A DNA stretch of 64,000 nt from Halobacteriales archaeon. Its GTDB lineage: Archaea > Halobacteriota > Halobacteria > Halobacteriales > SKSH01. The first letter of the stretch is position 1. Each line of letters starts with the position of its first letter. The notes under the pieces were generated by a model that saw only the letters and a program-made list of their open reading frames with translations, ran no database searches and was not told the DNA's origin. Made by a program: the position numbers and the translations under genes. This document shows, in pieces, positions 41,695-52,184 of the stretch. The stretch lies in assembly GCA_007118145.1 (NCBI GenBank), contig SKSD01000030.1, positions 1-64,000 on the forward strand, written 5' to 3'.

Positions 41695-41718
41695 GGTGCC
41701 TAAAATATTAGGGTCACC
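41695..41718. promoter_or_regulatory. Imperfect palindrome GGTGCCTAAAATATTAGGGTCACC upstream of protease operon
   Basis: Core CCTAA-AATA-TTAGG perfect; outer GGTG/CACC arms match with a 2-nt asymmetry. Confidence 0.4.
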
Positions 41719-41932
41719 CGAATTTCGAACAGTAGCTCGATATGGCTCTCACCGAAAAATAACCGAGACAGACTTCCCACTTCATATCATATATTTGGTA
41801 TATTGATACCGGTTGGATACATGACTTATATCCGCTATACTCGTGCTTCATGAAATTAATCAATTGAGATTGATATGAACCGGTGCTCGGCCACCATCCC
41901 GTGATACCTTCACATTTTAGGTTCGCATTTGA

Positions 41933-44900
41933 ATGGGAATACTTTGGTCTATGAGAGTGGGAATGTCAGATAAACCCACACAAGATGAACCCAGGCAGAT
42001 TCCTTTTCAGCACGATTCCCCAACAGGTGAAGTAACATCAGATCGAGCCGATGCGGTCGCACGACGTGACTTCCTGCGTTCGACATCAGCGGTGGCTGCC
42101 CTCGGCTTGGCAGCACCCACAGTTGTCACACAGGATGTGGCAGGTCTGATCGGTAACGATCCCGCGCCAGATGACATCCTCGTCTTCGCGAACCCGAGGG
42201 TGCAGGAGGCGATGCACGCATGGGAACGCGGCTATCGAGGTAACCCGATGCGATCGCTCGCGTTGACCGACACCGGTGTCGACAGTCGTCATCCGGACAT
42301 CGGTCCGTGGAACGGTATCACCGCGACCACGGCGAATGGTGAACTTGAGCTCCGTCGGATCGATCAAGACCGTGATTGGGAGCCCGACACGACGACCCTC
42401 GACGAGGAGGTATTCGAGGGCGAGGAGCTCGGTGGTGAGGTCGTCGGTTTCAGCGAGACGTATGAACTCGATGTCCCAAAGGGTACAGAATTGATCGAGG
42501 TGACACTCGATTGGGACTCCACGACGTCGGACGATATCGAATTGCGATTCCTCGAAGACGGCAACCAGCGAGGCCTCGATCGGTCGGACGAGCCGCCACT
42601 CACCGTCGAGTATCACGAACCAGACGAAGACACCACCTTCGAGATCGAGATCATGGTCTGGTCTGGTGTCATCGACTACGTCGCGACAGCCACCCACAGC
42701 GAGGTCAGCGGTCACCTGACCCCACCGTGGGAACCCGACGATCCCGATCCATTTGCACTCGTCGATGATACCGGTGAACCCGCGCTCGTTGGGTGGCACA
42801 ACGATTTCCCACGGTTCGGCCGATATACCAGACCTCGCGACGAGAACAGTCACGGCACGCACGTGGCCTCGATCATGGCAGGATCTGGCCGGGCAGCCAC
42901 GTTCGACACCGATAGCCTCCAGTTTGACGCACCGAGAACGACCCTCGTCCTCGGTGATACACTCACGTACACCGTCGATGCTGAGGCTGACACCGGTGTC
43001 TTTGCTAGTGTATACGGATCGGCTATCGATGTCATCATCGAGGGTCCTGATGGGCAGGAACTCGCAGGGGCATACGGTGCCCAGGGGACGAGCGAGGAGA
43101 CGTTCGAGAACAATATCGCAGAGACACCAACGGTCCACGACGATGGGGAGGCAACCTACATGGTGCACGTTCGGGCCGTTGAGGGTGAGTTGCTTTCAGT
43201 GGGCAATGTCGAAACCGTCGCAGTCGGTGTGTTCAAGCATCCGGTAGACACAGCTGGTGACGCCCTTGACACCGGCGATATCTCGCTCCATGGGGGTATG
43301 GCACCCGGGTACTCGATCACCTCACTGTCGGATCTCGGCACGGCGACCGTGGCCATCGGCGAGTTCGCCGATTCGTTCGCCGAGACGTTCAACATTCGAG
43401 CGGTCAACATGTCCTGGGGGTACATCGGAGGCCTACCGTTGGGTGGCGCGGGCGGGATTCTCGACGACATCCCGACGTATATCCGCAGTCTTGCCAACGC
43501 AGGCATGCTCAGTGTGGCTGCAGCTGGCAACGATGCCACACCGGCGAGCGGTAACGGGGCTCCTGCGGTGGTGAATGAGGCGATCTCGGTCGTTGCAACC
43601 GATCGACGAGATGGGATCGCATCCTACTCAAGTGGCGGCATTGGTGGCATCGACGACGAGTCTGGCGAATTCTACATGAAACCTGATGTCACCGCACCAG
43701 GTGGCGAGCTCACCGAGTTGGACCTCGCGGCGTTAACTGGGGATCCTGAGGCGAGCTTCACAGATAGGGAGCCAGCTGCTGGGCTGGGTGAGGCAGAGTT
43801 GGAGCCCGTTGTTGACATAGAGGACCTCGATGGCGACGATGTCGCGCCGAAGACGGTCCTTGACGCTGGCATCACCGGCGAACTTGGTTATGAACCGGAG
43901 CTGAGCACGGTCGTCATCGACGCGTTCGAGGAGGAAGCGCTGCTCGCTGACCTCCTGCTCAACCGACACGAGGGTCGCGAACGGGGTTCATCGAAGGGCA
44001 GAGGTGGCGGTGGGCGCCCACATGACGGGATCGAGGGCGATGGTCGCGACGGCGTACGTGATTTCACCGGGAAGGGTGGCACAAGCATGGCAGCCCCATC
44101 GGTCGCCGGTGTCACCGGCCTCGTCGCAGATGCCCTTGAGAACGATGCACCCGAGGCGATTTCGATCCCCGAACCTGCTGAGACGGGTTACGAAGACGTA
44201 CTCAGACTCAAACAGATCATCCTCGCAACGGCCACGGAGACGGCACTCACCGCAGCTCCGTATCACGCTGCGAAGGCGCCGGTCTACCGATTTGGAGAGC
44301 GCGATCAGTACGAGGGTTACGGCCGTGTCAACGTCGGCCCGGCAATCGACGCTGTGACGGTCGATCTGACCGAGACCTCGACAACGGGCGAGGTCGGCCT
44401 CGATATCCCCCGAGATGAGCGTGCCGTGGCCGGGTACGTCCTCGTTGACGAGCCCGGTGAGGCGAGTGCCACCATCGAGTTCAGTCACTACGGTGGAGGC
44501 AATGCAGGTGCCACTCGGGGTGATCCACACCTTGACCTCTTCGTCTACGATGCCCAAAACCCCGATCCTCTCACCGGTGAACCGACGGTCGTCGCGCGTG
44601 ATGCCGGTGTGACCGGCGATGCGGAGGTGTCGTGGAGCGTGAGTGTTGACGACCTTGATGATAACGACGGCGAACGTGTCTTCTTCGTCGTTGCCAAGCT
44701 TGTCAATGTCCCTGGTTTGGTCAACGGCTTCGATGTTCAGGTGTACATCGACCTCGAGACAGCCTTCGACGCAGATGGACTCGTCGTCGGTGCCGGTCGG
44801 GAGGGAGACGGCTCTGTGTTCACCGGCGGACAGACCACCAGGAACGACCTTGATGTCGAGGTACTGTTTCCAGAGGGTGTGGAAGTGCTTATCCGCGATC

Positions 44901-45193
44901 ACGCCCCACCAGGGTGGGATGTCGACGAGGAGTTCGGCGATACCGAGGCGACGACGCCAGCGTTAACCGGTGGCACGCACGTGTACTTCGGCATAGACGA
45001 CCCGAGCGACCTCTTCGAGGAACTCACCTACTTCTCTGAGGCCCCCGATAACATCGAGGATTCTGGTCGTTACACCTTCGGCCCGATCGCCGTGACGACA
45101 GAAACTGATGAGGAGGGGACTCTGACCGACCGTGACTGGGTGACGATCGCCGGTACGGAGCGTGAGGTGACGGTCGTCGCAGAAGAGACCTGA
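41933..45193 (+). CDS. Tat-type secreted S8 (subtilisin-like) serine protease, large
   Basis: Signal VARRDFLRSTSAVAALGLAAP; catalytic motifs ALTDTGVDSRHPD, NSHGTHVASIMAG, GTSMAAPSVAGVTGLV. Confidence 0.9.
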   Translation: MGILWSMRVGMSDKPTQDEPRQIPFQHDSPTGEVTSDRADAVARRDFLRSTSAVAALGLAAPTVVTQDVAGLIGNDPAPDDILVFANPRVQEAMHAWERGYRGNPMRSLALTDTGVDSRHPDIGPWNGITATTANGELELRRIDQDRDWEPDTTTLDEEVFEGEELGGEVVGFSETYELDVPKGTELIEVTLDWDSTTSDDIELRFLEDGNQRGLDRSDEPPLTVEYHEPDEDTTFEIEIMVWSGVIDYVATATHSEVSGHLTPPWEPDDPDPFALVDDTGEPALVGWHNDFPRFGRYTRPRDENSHGTHVASIMAGSGRAATFDTDSLQFDAPRTTLVLGDTLTYTVDAEADTGVFASVYGSAIDVIIEGPDGQELAGAYGAQGTSEETFENNIAETPTVHDDGEATYMVHVRAVEGELLSVGNVETVAVGVFKHPVDTAGDALDTGDISLHGGMAPGYSITSLSDLGTATVAIGEFADSFAETFNIRAVNMSWGYIGGLPLGGAGGILDDIPTYIRSLANAGMLSVAAAGNDATPASGNGAPAVVNEAISVVATDRRDGIASYSSGGIGGIDDESGEFYMKPDVTAPGGELTELDLAALTGDPEASFTDREPAAGLGEAELEPVVDIEDLDGDDVAPKTVLDAGITGELGYEPELSTVVIDAFEEEALLADLLLNRHEGRERGSSKGRGGGGRPHDGIEGDGRDGVRDFTGKGGTSMAAPSVAGVTGLVADALENDAPEAISIPEPAETGYEDVLRLKQIILATATETALTAAPYHAAKAPVYRFGERDQYEGYGRVNVGPAIDAVTVDLTETSTTGEVGLDIPRDERAVAGYVLVDEPGEASATIEFSHYGGGNAGATRGDPHLDLFVYDAQNPDPLTGEPTVVARDAGVTGDAEVSWSVSVDDLDDNDGERVFFVVAKLVNVPGLVNGFDVQVYIDLETAFDADGLVVGAGREGDGSVFTGGQTTRNDLDVEVLFPEGVEVLIRDHAPPGWDVDEEFGDTEATTPALTGGTHVYFGIDDPSDLFEELTYFSEAPDNIEDSGRYTFGPIAVTTETDEEGTLTDRDWVTIAGTEREVTVVAEET

Positions 45194-45234
45194 TCAAATC
45201 CGTCACAGACAGCGCGACAATCAGTAATCCCAAC

Positions 45235-48200
45235 ATGACAGCACACGATCCTACCACACACAACGTTTCAGACAGGGGAAGGCTTGAGGAACGAACAACC
45301 GAGCATGTCGACCGACGCTTTGAGGATACCCCACTAACGCGGCGGCGATTCGCGATACTGGCAGGTACCATCGGCGGTGCGTTGGCGTTGCCTGGCAATG
45401 CGTACGCAGATATCGAGTCGGGCAAGATGACTGAGGAATACGAGTTCATTGTCAACCATACTCCTGATGACTTCGCCGTATCGACGGTGATCGAGTTCAC
45501 CAGTATCCTGGGTATCGCCGATCTCAAAGACCTCGGCATCGAGGTGGATGACGATTGGACGCTCGATGAGCCACCAGCAGCATACGCACAATTGACGACG
45601 AGTCAGGTCGAGGATGTTGTCGAACTTCCGACCGCTGAAACGCTCAGTTGGGCTCCTGGGTCGAACCCATTCTGGCGCCTTGGACAGTATCCATTCGGGG
45701 TGTTCCCAGCACCGTACCGCTCGGTCGACTTCATCCATTACGAGCAGATGATCTCGGGGATGGAGTATCTCGGGGCAGAGCACCCCGAGATGCTCAAATT
45801 CTACGCTCTGGCAGACGAAGACAATCCACACGATGTCGTCTATGACCGGAGTCCGGGTCATAACAACAACCTCACCGATCGACACGATCCAAAGGATATC
45901 CACGTCGCCGAGTTGACGAAACCACCCGATGGCTACGACACCCTCGAAGAGTTCAGGGACTCGAAGCAATTCGCCGAGCGCCAGAAGGTGATGTACGAGG
46001 CGTCCATCCACGGTCTCGAACGGGCTGGTCCCGAGGCCTGTTATCGCTTCATCGAGCGCATCCTCACCGGTAGAGAGATCGAGTTCGAGCAGTTGCTCGA
46101 TGAGTGCGTCCTCATCATCCTCTCTGTCAATCCCGACGGGTGGGTCGCCCGTGACCCCCAATACGACAGCGGGTGGCAGGTCACCGGGGAGGGCCGGGAC
46201 GACCTTCGCTTTCCTGCCTGGCCCCAGTACGAGCGGGGCAATGCGCAGGTGTTCGATACCAACCGACAGTACCCAACCGTCGGTTGGGTCAATCCGGGTT
46301 ATCACCCGGGAGAACCGGACGAAGACCGGTGGGCCGAGGACAATCCCCACGACATCATCAACATGGTTCCGGATGCCATGGGGACGGTCGAGCACTTTCG
46401 CCAGTACGACAATCTCACCCACGGCGCTGACCTTCACGCGATGTTGTGGAACTCTGACTTCATCCTCGGCCTCATCAACCAGATCGAGTACACGCAAGAC
46501 GAATTCCATGACCTCTATGAGATGAACCACGTCCTCGAACAGAGCCTCGAGGCAAAGATGGACGAGTGGGAGTCACTCGCCGATATTCAGCATGAGGCGG
46601 CGGACGACTTCAACGTCGACCTGTTGGGGTTTCCAGTGCTTCCAGAGACGGCATACGACTACTCGACCATCTGGGACACGATCGGTTACACCGTCACCGG
46701 TGCACTCATCGGCTTCATGGGGGCAGCCGAGGAGCGAGGCGGCCTTGACGTGACGACGATGGCCTTCGAGATGGCATTCAGTCACATGGTGGGCGGGAAC
46801 AAGTGGGAACCCGTCCTCGGTGAGTGGTGGGTTGAGGGTTACATGGAGGCGATGCGGACGATGACGGACTACGCGTTGCGTGACGTGGATTCCGAGGTCG
46901 CGACCCCCGATGGAACGGTCGAGACGGTCGCATTTGTGACGAGTGACACGGTCATCCGGTCATCAGACGACCTCGAGTTCCTTCAGGAGGATCCTGACAA
47001 CGAGGAGACCAACGCCGTCATGACTCACGACCATCAGCAACTGGAGGTGGCAGCAGAATCGGTCGAGACCACGACCGTGGACGTTGCCTCGAACCTGCAC
47101 ACGCTATCCATCCAGCCACACGCTGAGCAGGCGCTGGCTGACGTGGTCCTCAGAGATCCCGATGGTGCAGAGGTACGGGCATACCGCCCGTCTGATACCG
47201 GTGGTGAGGCGCACCACGACTACGAACCGTTCGTTGTCCGCGAACCCGTAGGTGGTACCTGGACGGTCGAGGTGACGAGTCTGATGGCCGAGCACCCGGT
47301 CCAGATGGACCTCCACGTCGGGACGCTCCAGTCCGACTACGAACACCCAGACCCACGTGACGCCCTTGGCTTCGAACAGGAGGCATACGAGGTCTCACCG
47401 CTCGTGTTCTTCGATGAGTTCGCGGCTGACAACGACCTCGTCGAGACCGTTGGGTTGACCCCAGAGGAGGTCTCCACCGAAGGGATTGACGCAGACCACC
47501 TCGTGGTCATCCACGACGACCGTGGTGAAGACCCGGTGGGATACGTGGATGCCATCGATGCCTTCGTCGATGCTGGAGGGAACCTCGTCGTGACAGACAC
47601 CGGGGTGCACCTCCTCGGGGCACTCGAGTCAGTCGATGGCATCTCCAGCGACGACATCAGCGACGAGACCTTCGGGGTCAGCCATCTCGAAGAGCGTGTC
47701 GAGGACCACCCACTGCTCGTTGATACTCGGCCGATCCAGCGCATGACCTGGAAGGTCGCGCCGCTTGGCTACCCATACGCCAACGACGCCCCGATGACAC
47801 TCGTCGACGACGATGCCTTCATCACGGCCGGGGGTACCGTCGCCGGGTTGACCGATGACCATGTCAGCGCTGGCTCGATCTTCACCGACGACGAGGCTTG
47901 GCAGGGTATCCACGTCATCGGCGGGCTGTTGCCGCCGGCTACCCAGCGGGAGCTGCATCCCTTCGGACTCAAGAACTACGTGATGGCCTACTTCGGCCTG
48001 ACCGTCCTGATCAACGCCCTCGGGATGGAGCAACATCGCTTTGTCGACGGTGAGCTCGTCCGGGTCATCGGGGATACCGGAAAGGAACCGATCACCCCAG
48101 ACCTCACGGTCATCGGTGACCGTGATGGCTCTGGCAGCGTCTTCACCGGTGGCCAGACCAACCGGACGGAGCTGGACGTCGAGGTGGTGACACCACCTGA

Positions 48201-48516
48201 GGAGACGGTTCTTGTCCGCGATCACGTTCCTGAGGACTGGGATGTTGACGAGGAGTTCGGGGATGTCGAGGCGACGACGCCGTCGATGTCCGGTGGGACG
48301 TGGGTCTACTTCGGCCTCGACGACCCTCAGGGTGATTATGCTGACCTCACCCACTTCGCCCAGGCACCAGACGACCTGCTCGAGTCGGGTACCTACACGT
48401 TCGGACCGATTGAGGTAACGACGGATACCGAAGCTGATGGTACACTGATCGACCGCGACTGGCAAGCGATCGAGGGCAACGATCTGTCCGTGACGGTCCT
48501 CGGATTACACACTTGA
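45235..48516 (+). CDS. Tat-type secreted M14 zinc carboxypeptidase family protein
   Basis: LTRRRFAILAGTIGGALALPGNAYA; zinc motif SIHGLERAGPEACYRFIE, downstream His in LTHGADLHAMLW, late FEMAFSHMVGG. Confidence 0.85.
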   Translation: MTAHDPTTHNVSDRGRLEERTTEHVDRRFEDTPLTRRRFAILAGTIGGALALPGNAYADIESGKMTEEYEFIVNHTPDDFAVSTVIEFTSILGIADLKDLGIEVDDDWTLDEPPAAYAQLTTSQVEDVVELPTAETLSWAPGSNPFWRLGQYPFGVFPAPYRSVDFIHYEQMISGMEYLGAEHPEMLKFYALADEDNPHDVVYDRSPGHNNNLTDRHDPKDIHVAELTKPPDGYDTLEEFRDSKQFAERQKVMYEASIHGLERAGPEACYRFIERILTGREIEFEQLLDECVLIILSVNPDGWVARDPQYDSGWQVTGEGRDDLRFPAWPQYERGNAQVFDTNRQYPTVGWVNPGYHPGEPDEDRWAEDNPHDIINMVPDAMGTVEHFRQYDNLTHGADLHAMLWNSDFILGLINQIEYTQDEFHDLYEMNHVLEQSLEAKMDEWESLADIQHEAADDFNVDLLGFPVLPETAYDYSTIWDTIGYTVTGALIGFMGAAEERGGLDVTTMAFEMAFSHMVGGNKWEPVLGEWWVEGYMEAMRTMTDYALRDVDSEVATPDGTVETVAFVTSDTVIRSSDDLEFLQEDPDNEETNAVMTHDHQQLEVAAESVETTTVDVASNLHTLSIQPHAEQALADVVLRDPDGAEVRAYRPSDTGGEAHHDYEPFVVREPVGGTWTVEVTSLMAEHPVQMDLHVGTLQSDYEHPDPRDALGFEQEAYEVSPLVFFDEFAADNDLVETVGLTPEEVSTEGIDADHLVVIHDDRGEDPVGYVDAIDAFVDAGGNLVVTDTGVHLLGALESVDGISSDDISDETFGVSHLEERVEDHPLLVDTRPIQRMTWKVAPLGYPYANDAPMTLVDDDAFITAGGTVAGLTDDHVSAGSIFTDDEAWQGIHVIGGLLPPATQRELHPFGLKNYVMAYFGLTVLINALGMEQHRFVDGELVRVIGDTGKEPITPDLTVIGDRDGSGSVFTGGQTNRTELDVEVVTPPEETVLVRDHVPEDWDVDEEFGDVEATTPSMSGGTWVYFGLDDPQGDYADLTHFAQAPDDLLESGTYTFGPIEVTTDTEADGTLIDRDWQAIEGNDLSVTVLGLHT

Positions 48517-48541
48517 TTTACATCACCCACACAACACTTCA

Positions 48542-50050
48542 ATGACACGAACTGACCCGACGACACGAAGCGTATCGAACAGACGACGATTCCTCAGACT
48601 CATCGGTGTCACCGGTGCCGGTGGTCTCACCCTTGGTGCCACCCTCCCCGGCGCTAGCGGGTTCGTCGAGGATGAACTGTACGAGGTGATCATCGTCTTC
48701 GAATCAGCTGATGACGTCGACCTGTTGTTCGACCTCGATCTTGAGACCGGGGTGTACGAGTACGAGATGCTCCCCTTCGCATACACGATGCTCACCGGTG
48801 CGCAGATCGACACGGTCGTGACCTGGCCAGAGGTGCTCCGTGTCGCAGAGAACGAACAGCTGCAGTGGGAGCATGACGACGCCCGTGCGGATACCAGGGC
48901 CAACGACGTACAGGCCGGGGAGGGATTGGACTCGCCGTATACAGGTGAGAACGTTCATGTGGCTGTCGTTGACACCGGTATCGATCCATTGCATCCAGAT
49001 CTGGCCGGCAACATCGAGGGCCACTGGCAGTGGGTCGGCGATCCGCTATCAGATCCTCAGGGGACTGTCTGGATCGAGGCAGGCGATGTCAACACCGACG
49101 ATAACGGACACGGCACCCACTGTGCGGGCAGTATCACCGCAACCGGGACACAAAGCGATGGTGAGTTCCGTGGGATGGCACCGGAGACGAGTATCACGGC
49201 CTACTCTGTGAACATCACAGTGTCGATCGACAAGGCCATCGCAGCGTATGATCATATGATGCAACTTCAGGAAGCAGGCGATCACGAGATTCACATCGCC
49301 TCGAACTCGTGGGGTGCCGGTCCCGGTGAGTTCGACCCGTACGACCCGTTCAATGTCGCCGCATGGAAGGCCCACGAGATGGGCATCCTCACGACGTTCT
49401 CCGCTGGGAACGACGGCGAGGCGTGTGAGACAGAGCTCGGACTCAACTGCTGGACGGAGTTCGACACCCTCGGGCATCGAAAACAGGCACCGTACGTACT
49501 GAGCGTCGCTGCCACGCATGCAGATCAGTCTCTGGCGTGGTTCTCCTCCAGAGGTGCCAAGGACCTGAATCACGATCGAGAGGAGGCTTACCAGAACATG
49601 GTGAAGTTCTATTCTGGCGTCCCTGAGGACGAGATCGATGGCCCACTCGGGCTGTACCGACCGGCCGTCGGGGCCAAGGGTGCAAGCCTGATGAGCACGC
49701 TCAACCCCGCCCATCCGTTACAGGCGGTCGAATCGGATACCGAGGTGTGGTACGGTCGGCTATCTGGAACGAGCATGTCGAACCCGACCGTCGCAGGCTG
49801 TGCAGCATTGCTCATCGATGCATATATCGAGAACGTCGGCGAGGTACCGGACCCGATGGCGGTAATCAACACCATCGAGGCAACGGCTGACCCACATGCC
49901 ACCGACGGACTGGAGGATCCAGACGGAACTGCGACGTACACGGTGATGAACATGGGGACAGGCTATGTCGATGCACTCGCGGCGACACAGCGAGCTGAGA
50001 ACGGTGACCTGGCTGACTTCGATGAGGTGGAACTCCTCCCAGGTGACTGA
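48542..50050 (+). CDS. Tat-type secreted S8 serine protease
   Basis: SNRRRFLRLIGVTGAGGLTLGA; VAVVDTGIDPLHPDLAG, NGHGTHCAGSITATG, LSGTSMSNPTVAGCAALL. Confidence 0.92.
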   Translation: MTRTDPTTRSVSNRRRFLRLIGVTGAGGLTLGATLPGASGFVEDELYEVIIVFESADDVDLLFDLDLETGVYEYEMLPFAYTMLTGAQIDTVVTWPEVLRVAENEQLQWEHDDARADTRANDVQAGEGLDSPYTGENVHVAVVDTGIDPLHPDLAGNIEGHWQWVGDPLSDPQGTVWIEAGDVNTDDNGHGTHCAGSITATGTQSDGEFRGMAPETSITAYSVNITVSIDKAIAAYDHMMQLQEAGDHEIHIASNSWGAGPGEFDPYDPFNVAAWKAHEMGILTTFSAGNDGEACETELGLNCWTEFDTLGHRKQAPYVLSVAATHADQSLAWFSSRGAKDLNHDREEAYQNMVKFYSGVPEDEIDGPLGLYRPAVGAKGASLMSTLNPAHPLQAVESDTEVWYGRLSGTSMSNPTVAGCAALLIDAYIENVGEVPDPMAVINTIEATADPHATDGLEDPDGTATYTVMNMGTGYVDALAATQRAENGDLADFDEVELLPGD

Positions 50051-50053
50051 ACG

Positions 50054-52153
50054 ATGTTCAAAAGCGACACCGATCGATGTGAACGTATCGCCATGATTAC
50101 CAGACGCTCGGCGTTGAAGGTCGCCGGTGGAGCGATCGGGCTCTCACTCGTGGTCGGCTCAGCGACCGGTCACAAGTACACGACCGATGGCCCCCTTGGC
50201 GAGCAGTTCGACGGCAATCGACCACAATCGACAGCGGGCACCGAGATCGTCGGTTATCACAGTGGGGGTGGTATCGGTTCTGAAGCAATATCGGGGTCAC
50301 CTGGCGACCCTCACTGGGGTGCGTTCACCGAGCTCCGCGTGCATGACGATATCGCCGTCCAGAGCGTCTTCTCCTCACGTGGTGAAACACCCGGTCGGGG
50401 CATGATGGTGCTTGACATCGGTGACTACTCACGTGCCACGAGCTCGGCTACACTTGATACCGCCAGCCTCACCGTCCTGTCCTATTATGGCAATGACAAC
50501 GGTGCGTCGGCGTGTATGGACGTCAAGCTCTCCGATGACGGCAAGTACGCCTTCATCTCGAAACAGCCGCTGACAGCGTTGTTTGACGAGGCAGAACTCC
50601 ACTTCGATATTGATGACGATGCCGACAGCGGTGGTGGCGATGGAGCCGCCCTCGAGGTGGTCGACCTGAGCGACCCGGGCAATCCCGAGTTGGTAACGCA
50701 GTCGTCACTGTCGATCTGGGCACTGGGGCCACACAACGCATGGTATCACCAGATAGCCGGCGAGGAGTACGTCTTCACCGTCCATGGCGAGGATGGCCTC
50801 ACTGGTGGTATCAACGTGTTCCGATTCGACCGCGACCTCTCTACGCTAGAGCACGTCAACTGGTGGAACTTCTCGGCCGAACTCGCCCAACCGGAGACGG
50901 AGATCGACACGGCCGGTGGCGAGTACTATGCCCATGATATCGTCGTCCAGGATGACCCGCGCTTCGGTACGCCGGTCGCCTATCTTGCGAACTGGGATGC
51001 CGGGACGAGGGTTCTCGATGTCTCCGACCCGACCGATATCGAGGAGATCGGACTGTTCGAGATGGAACGGTCACACCACACGGTACCGGCGCCGACACTG
51101 CTCAACGGCAAGCGGGTCTTCATCGCCGGGCATGAGAATCCGTCCGGTGGTGCGGGCTGGGTCCGCAATGAGGGCGAGTCAGGTCACTATTACCTCGTGG
51201 ACGCAGATCCACTCGATTCCGTCCTGAGTGACGATACAGACGAGCCCGTCTACCTCGGTATCTCGTCAACCATCCATGACGACGGGGTCGTTCCGGGCAC
51301 CCGCGAACCATCCGAGATGTACGATGATGTATCCGCGACGACAGAACTCGATCACTGGATCCTCTTCGAGGATGTCACCCAGACCTTCGACGAGACCCCA
51401 GGGTTCGAACAGGAGGCTACTGCCGATGATTGGGAGTATGAGGGCTTCGATGACTTCAATCTCAGCAGTCACAACATCGATATCGATCACCAGGGGTTCG
51501 TCACCGTGGGTCACTACCACGCTGGCACGAGATTCTTACAGATTACGGATGGGTTTTCCCTCGAATCGATCGGTTACAGTCGTGTGGGTGAGGATGTCCC
51601 CGAGGAATCGACCATGATGGCTCTTACCTCTGGGACGCCGTTTCACTGGTGTGCGGTGATGAGAAACGGCGTCACGTTCGCTGGAGGGATTAATGCCGGA
51701 CCACAGGCCATTGTCCACGATGACATCACCGTCGGCGAGGATACCCCCGTTGATGCAACCATCGAGCGCGAGGCTGATGCCTCGCTGTTTACCGCCGGCC
51801 AGACGAGTCAGGTGAAGATTCACGTCGATGCTGACGAACCGGTGCGGATACGAGACCGGTTACCAGCGGCGTGGGTCGTCGAGGAGGAACATGGCGACGT
51901 GGCCTCCATCGACACGATTGGCGATGGCTTTCGTCAGGTCATCACGCTCGACGAGACGATCGAGGAGGGTACCTTGCGTTATTACGTCACCGTTCCGGAG
52001 AACCTCCTCGAGACCTTCACGATCGGTCCGGTCGAGTTCGCCAGACCGACGGTCACCTCGACCTACGGTGGTGGCATCTCGACGAACAACTACCTGTGGC
52101 GGAAGGTGAACGCCGAGACGGTCACGAAGACGGTCGTCGGTGCTTCCCTCTGA
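50054..52153 (+). CDS. Tat-type secreted LVIVD/beta-propeller-like protein with C-terminal domain shared with operon partners
   Basis: ITRRSALKVAGGAIGLSLVVGSATG; repeats such as TRVLDVSDPTDIEEIGLFEM and ALEVVDLSDPGNPELVTQ. ATG at 50093 is an alternative start. Confidence 0.78.
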   Translation: MFKSDTDRCERIAMITRRSALKVAGGAIGLSLVVGSATGHKYTTDGPLGEQFDGNRPQSTAGTEIVGYHSGGGIGSEAISGSPGDPHWGAFTELRVHDDIAVQSVFSSRGETPGRGMMVLDIGDYSRATSSATLDTASLTVLSYYGNDNGASACMDVKLSDDGKYAFISKQPLTALFDEAELHFDIDDDADSGGGDGAALEVVDLSDPGNPELVTQSSLSIWALGPHNAWYHQIAGEEYVFTVHGEDGLTGGINVFRFDRDLSTLEHVNWWNFSAELAQPETEIDTAGGEYYAHDIVVQDDPRFGTPVAYLANWDAGTRVLDVSDPTDIEEIGLFEMERSHHTVPAPTLLNGKRVFIAGHENPSGGAGWVRNEGESGHYYLVDADPLDSVLSDDTDEPVYLGISSTIHDDGVVPGTREPSEMYDDVSATTELDHWILFEDVTQTFDETPGFEQEATADDWEYEGFDDFNLSSHNIDIDHQGFVTVGHYHAGTRFLQITDGFSLESIGYSRVGEDVPEESTMMALTSGTPFHWCAVMRNGVTFAGGINAGPQAIVHDDITVGEDTPVDATIEREADASLFTAGQTSQVKIHVDADEPVRIRDRLPAAWVVEEEHGDVASIDTIGDGFRQVITLDETIEEGTLRYYVTVPENLLETFTIGPVEFARPTVTSTYGGGISTNNYLWRKVNAETVTKTVVGASL

Positions 52154-52184
52154 CGTCCTCACTGGTCGATCGGCCCGGAAACCA

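Noticed and set aside
42086-43168. Long antisense ORFs (for example 360 aa at 42086, 398 aa at 45334, 304 aa at 43988)
   Set aside because: They lie opposite strongly supported protease genes and reflect codon bias in GC-rich haloarchaeal DNA.
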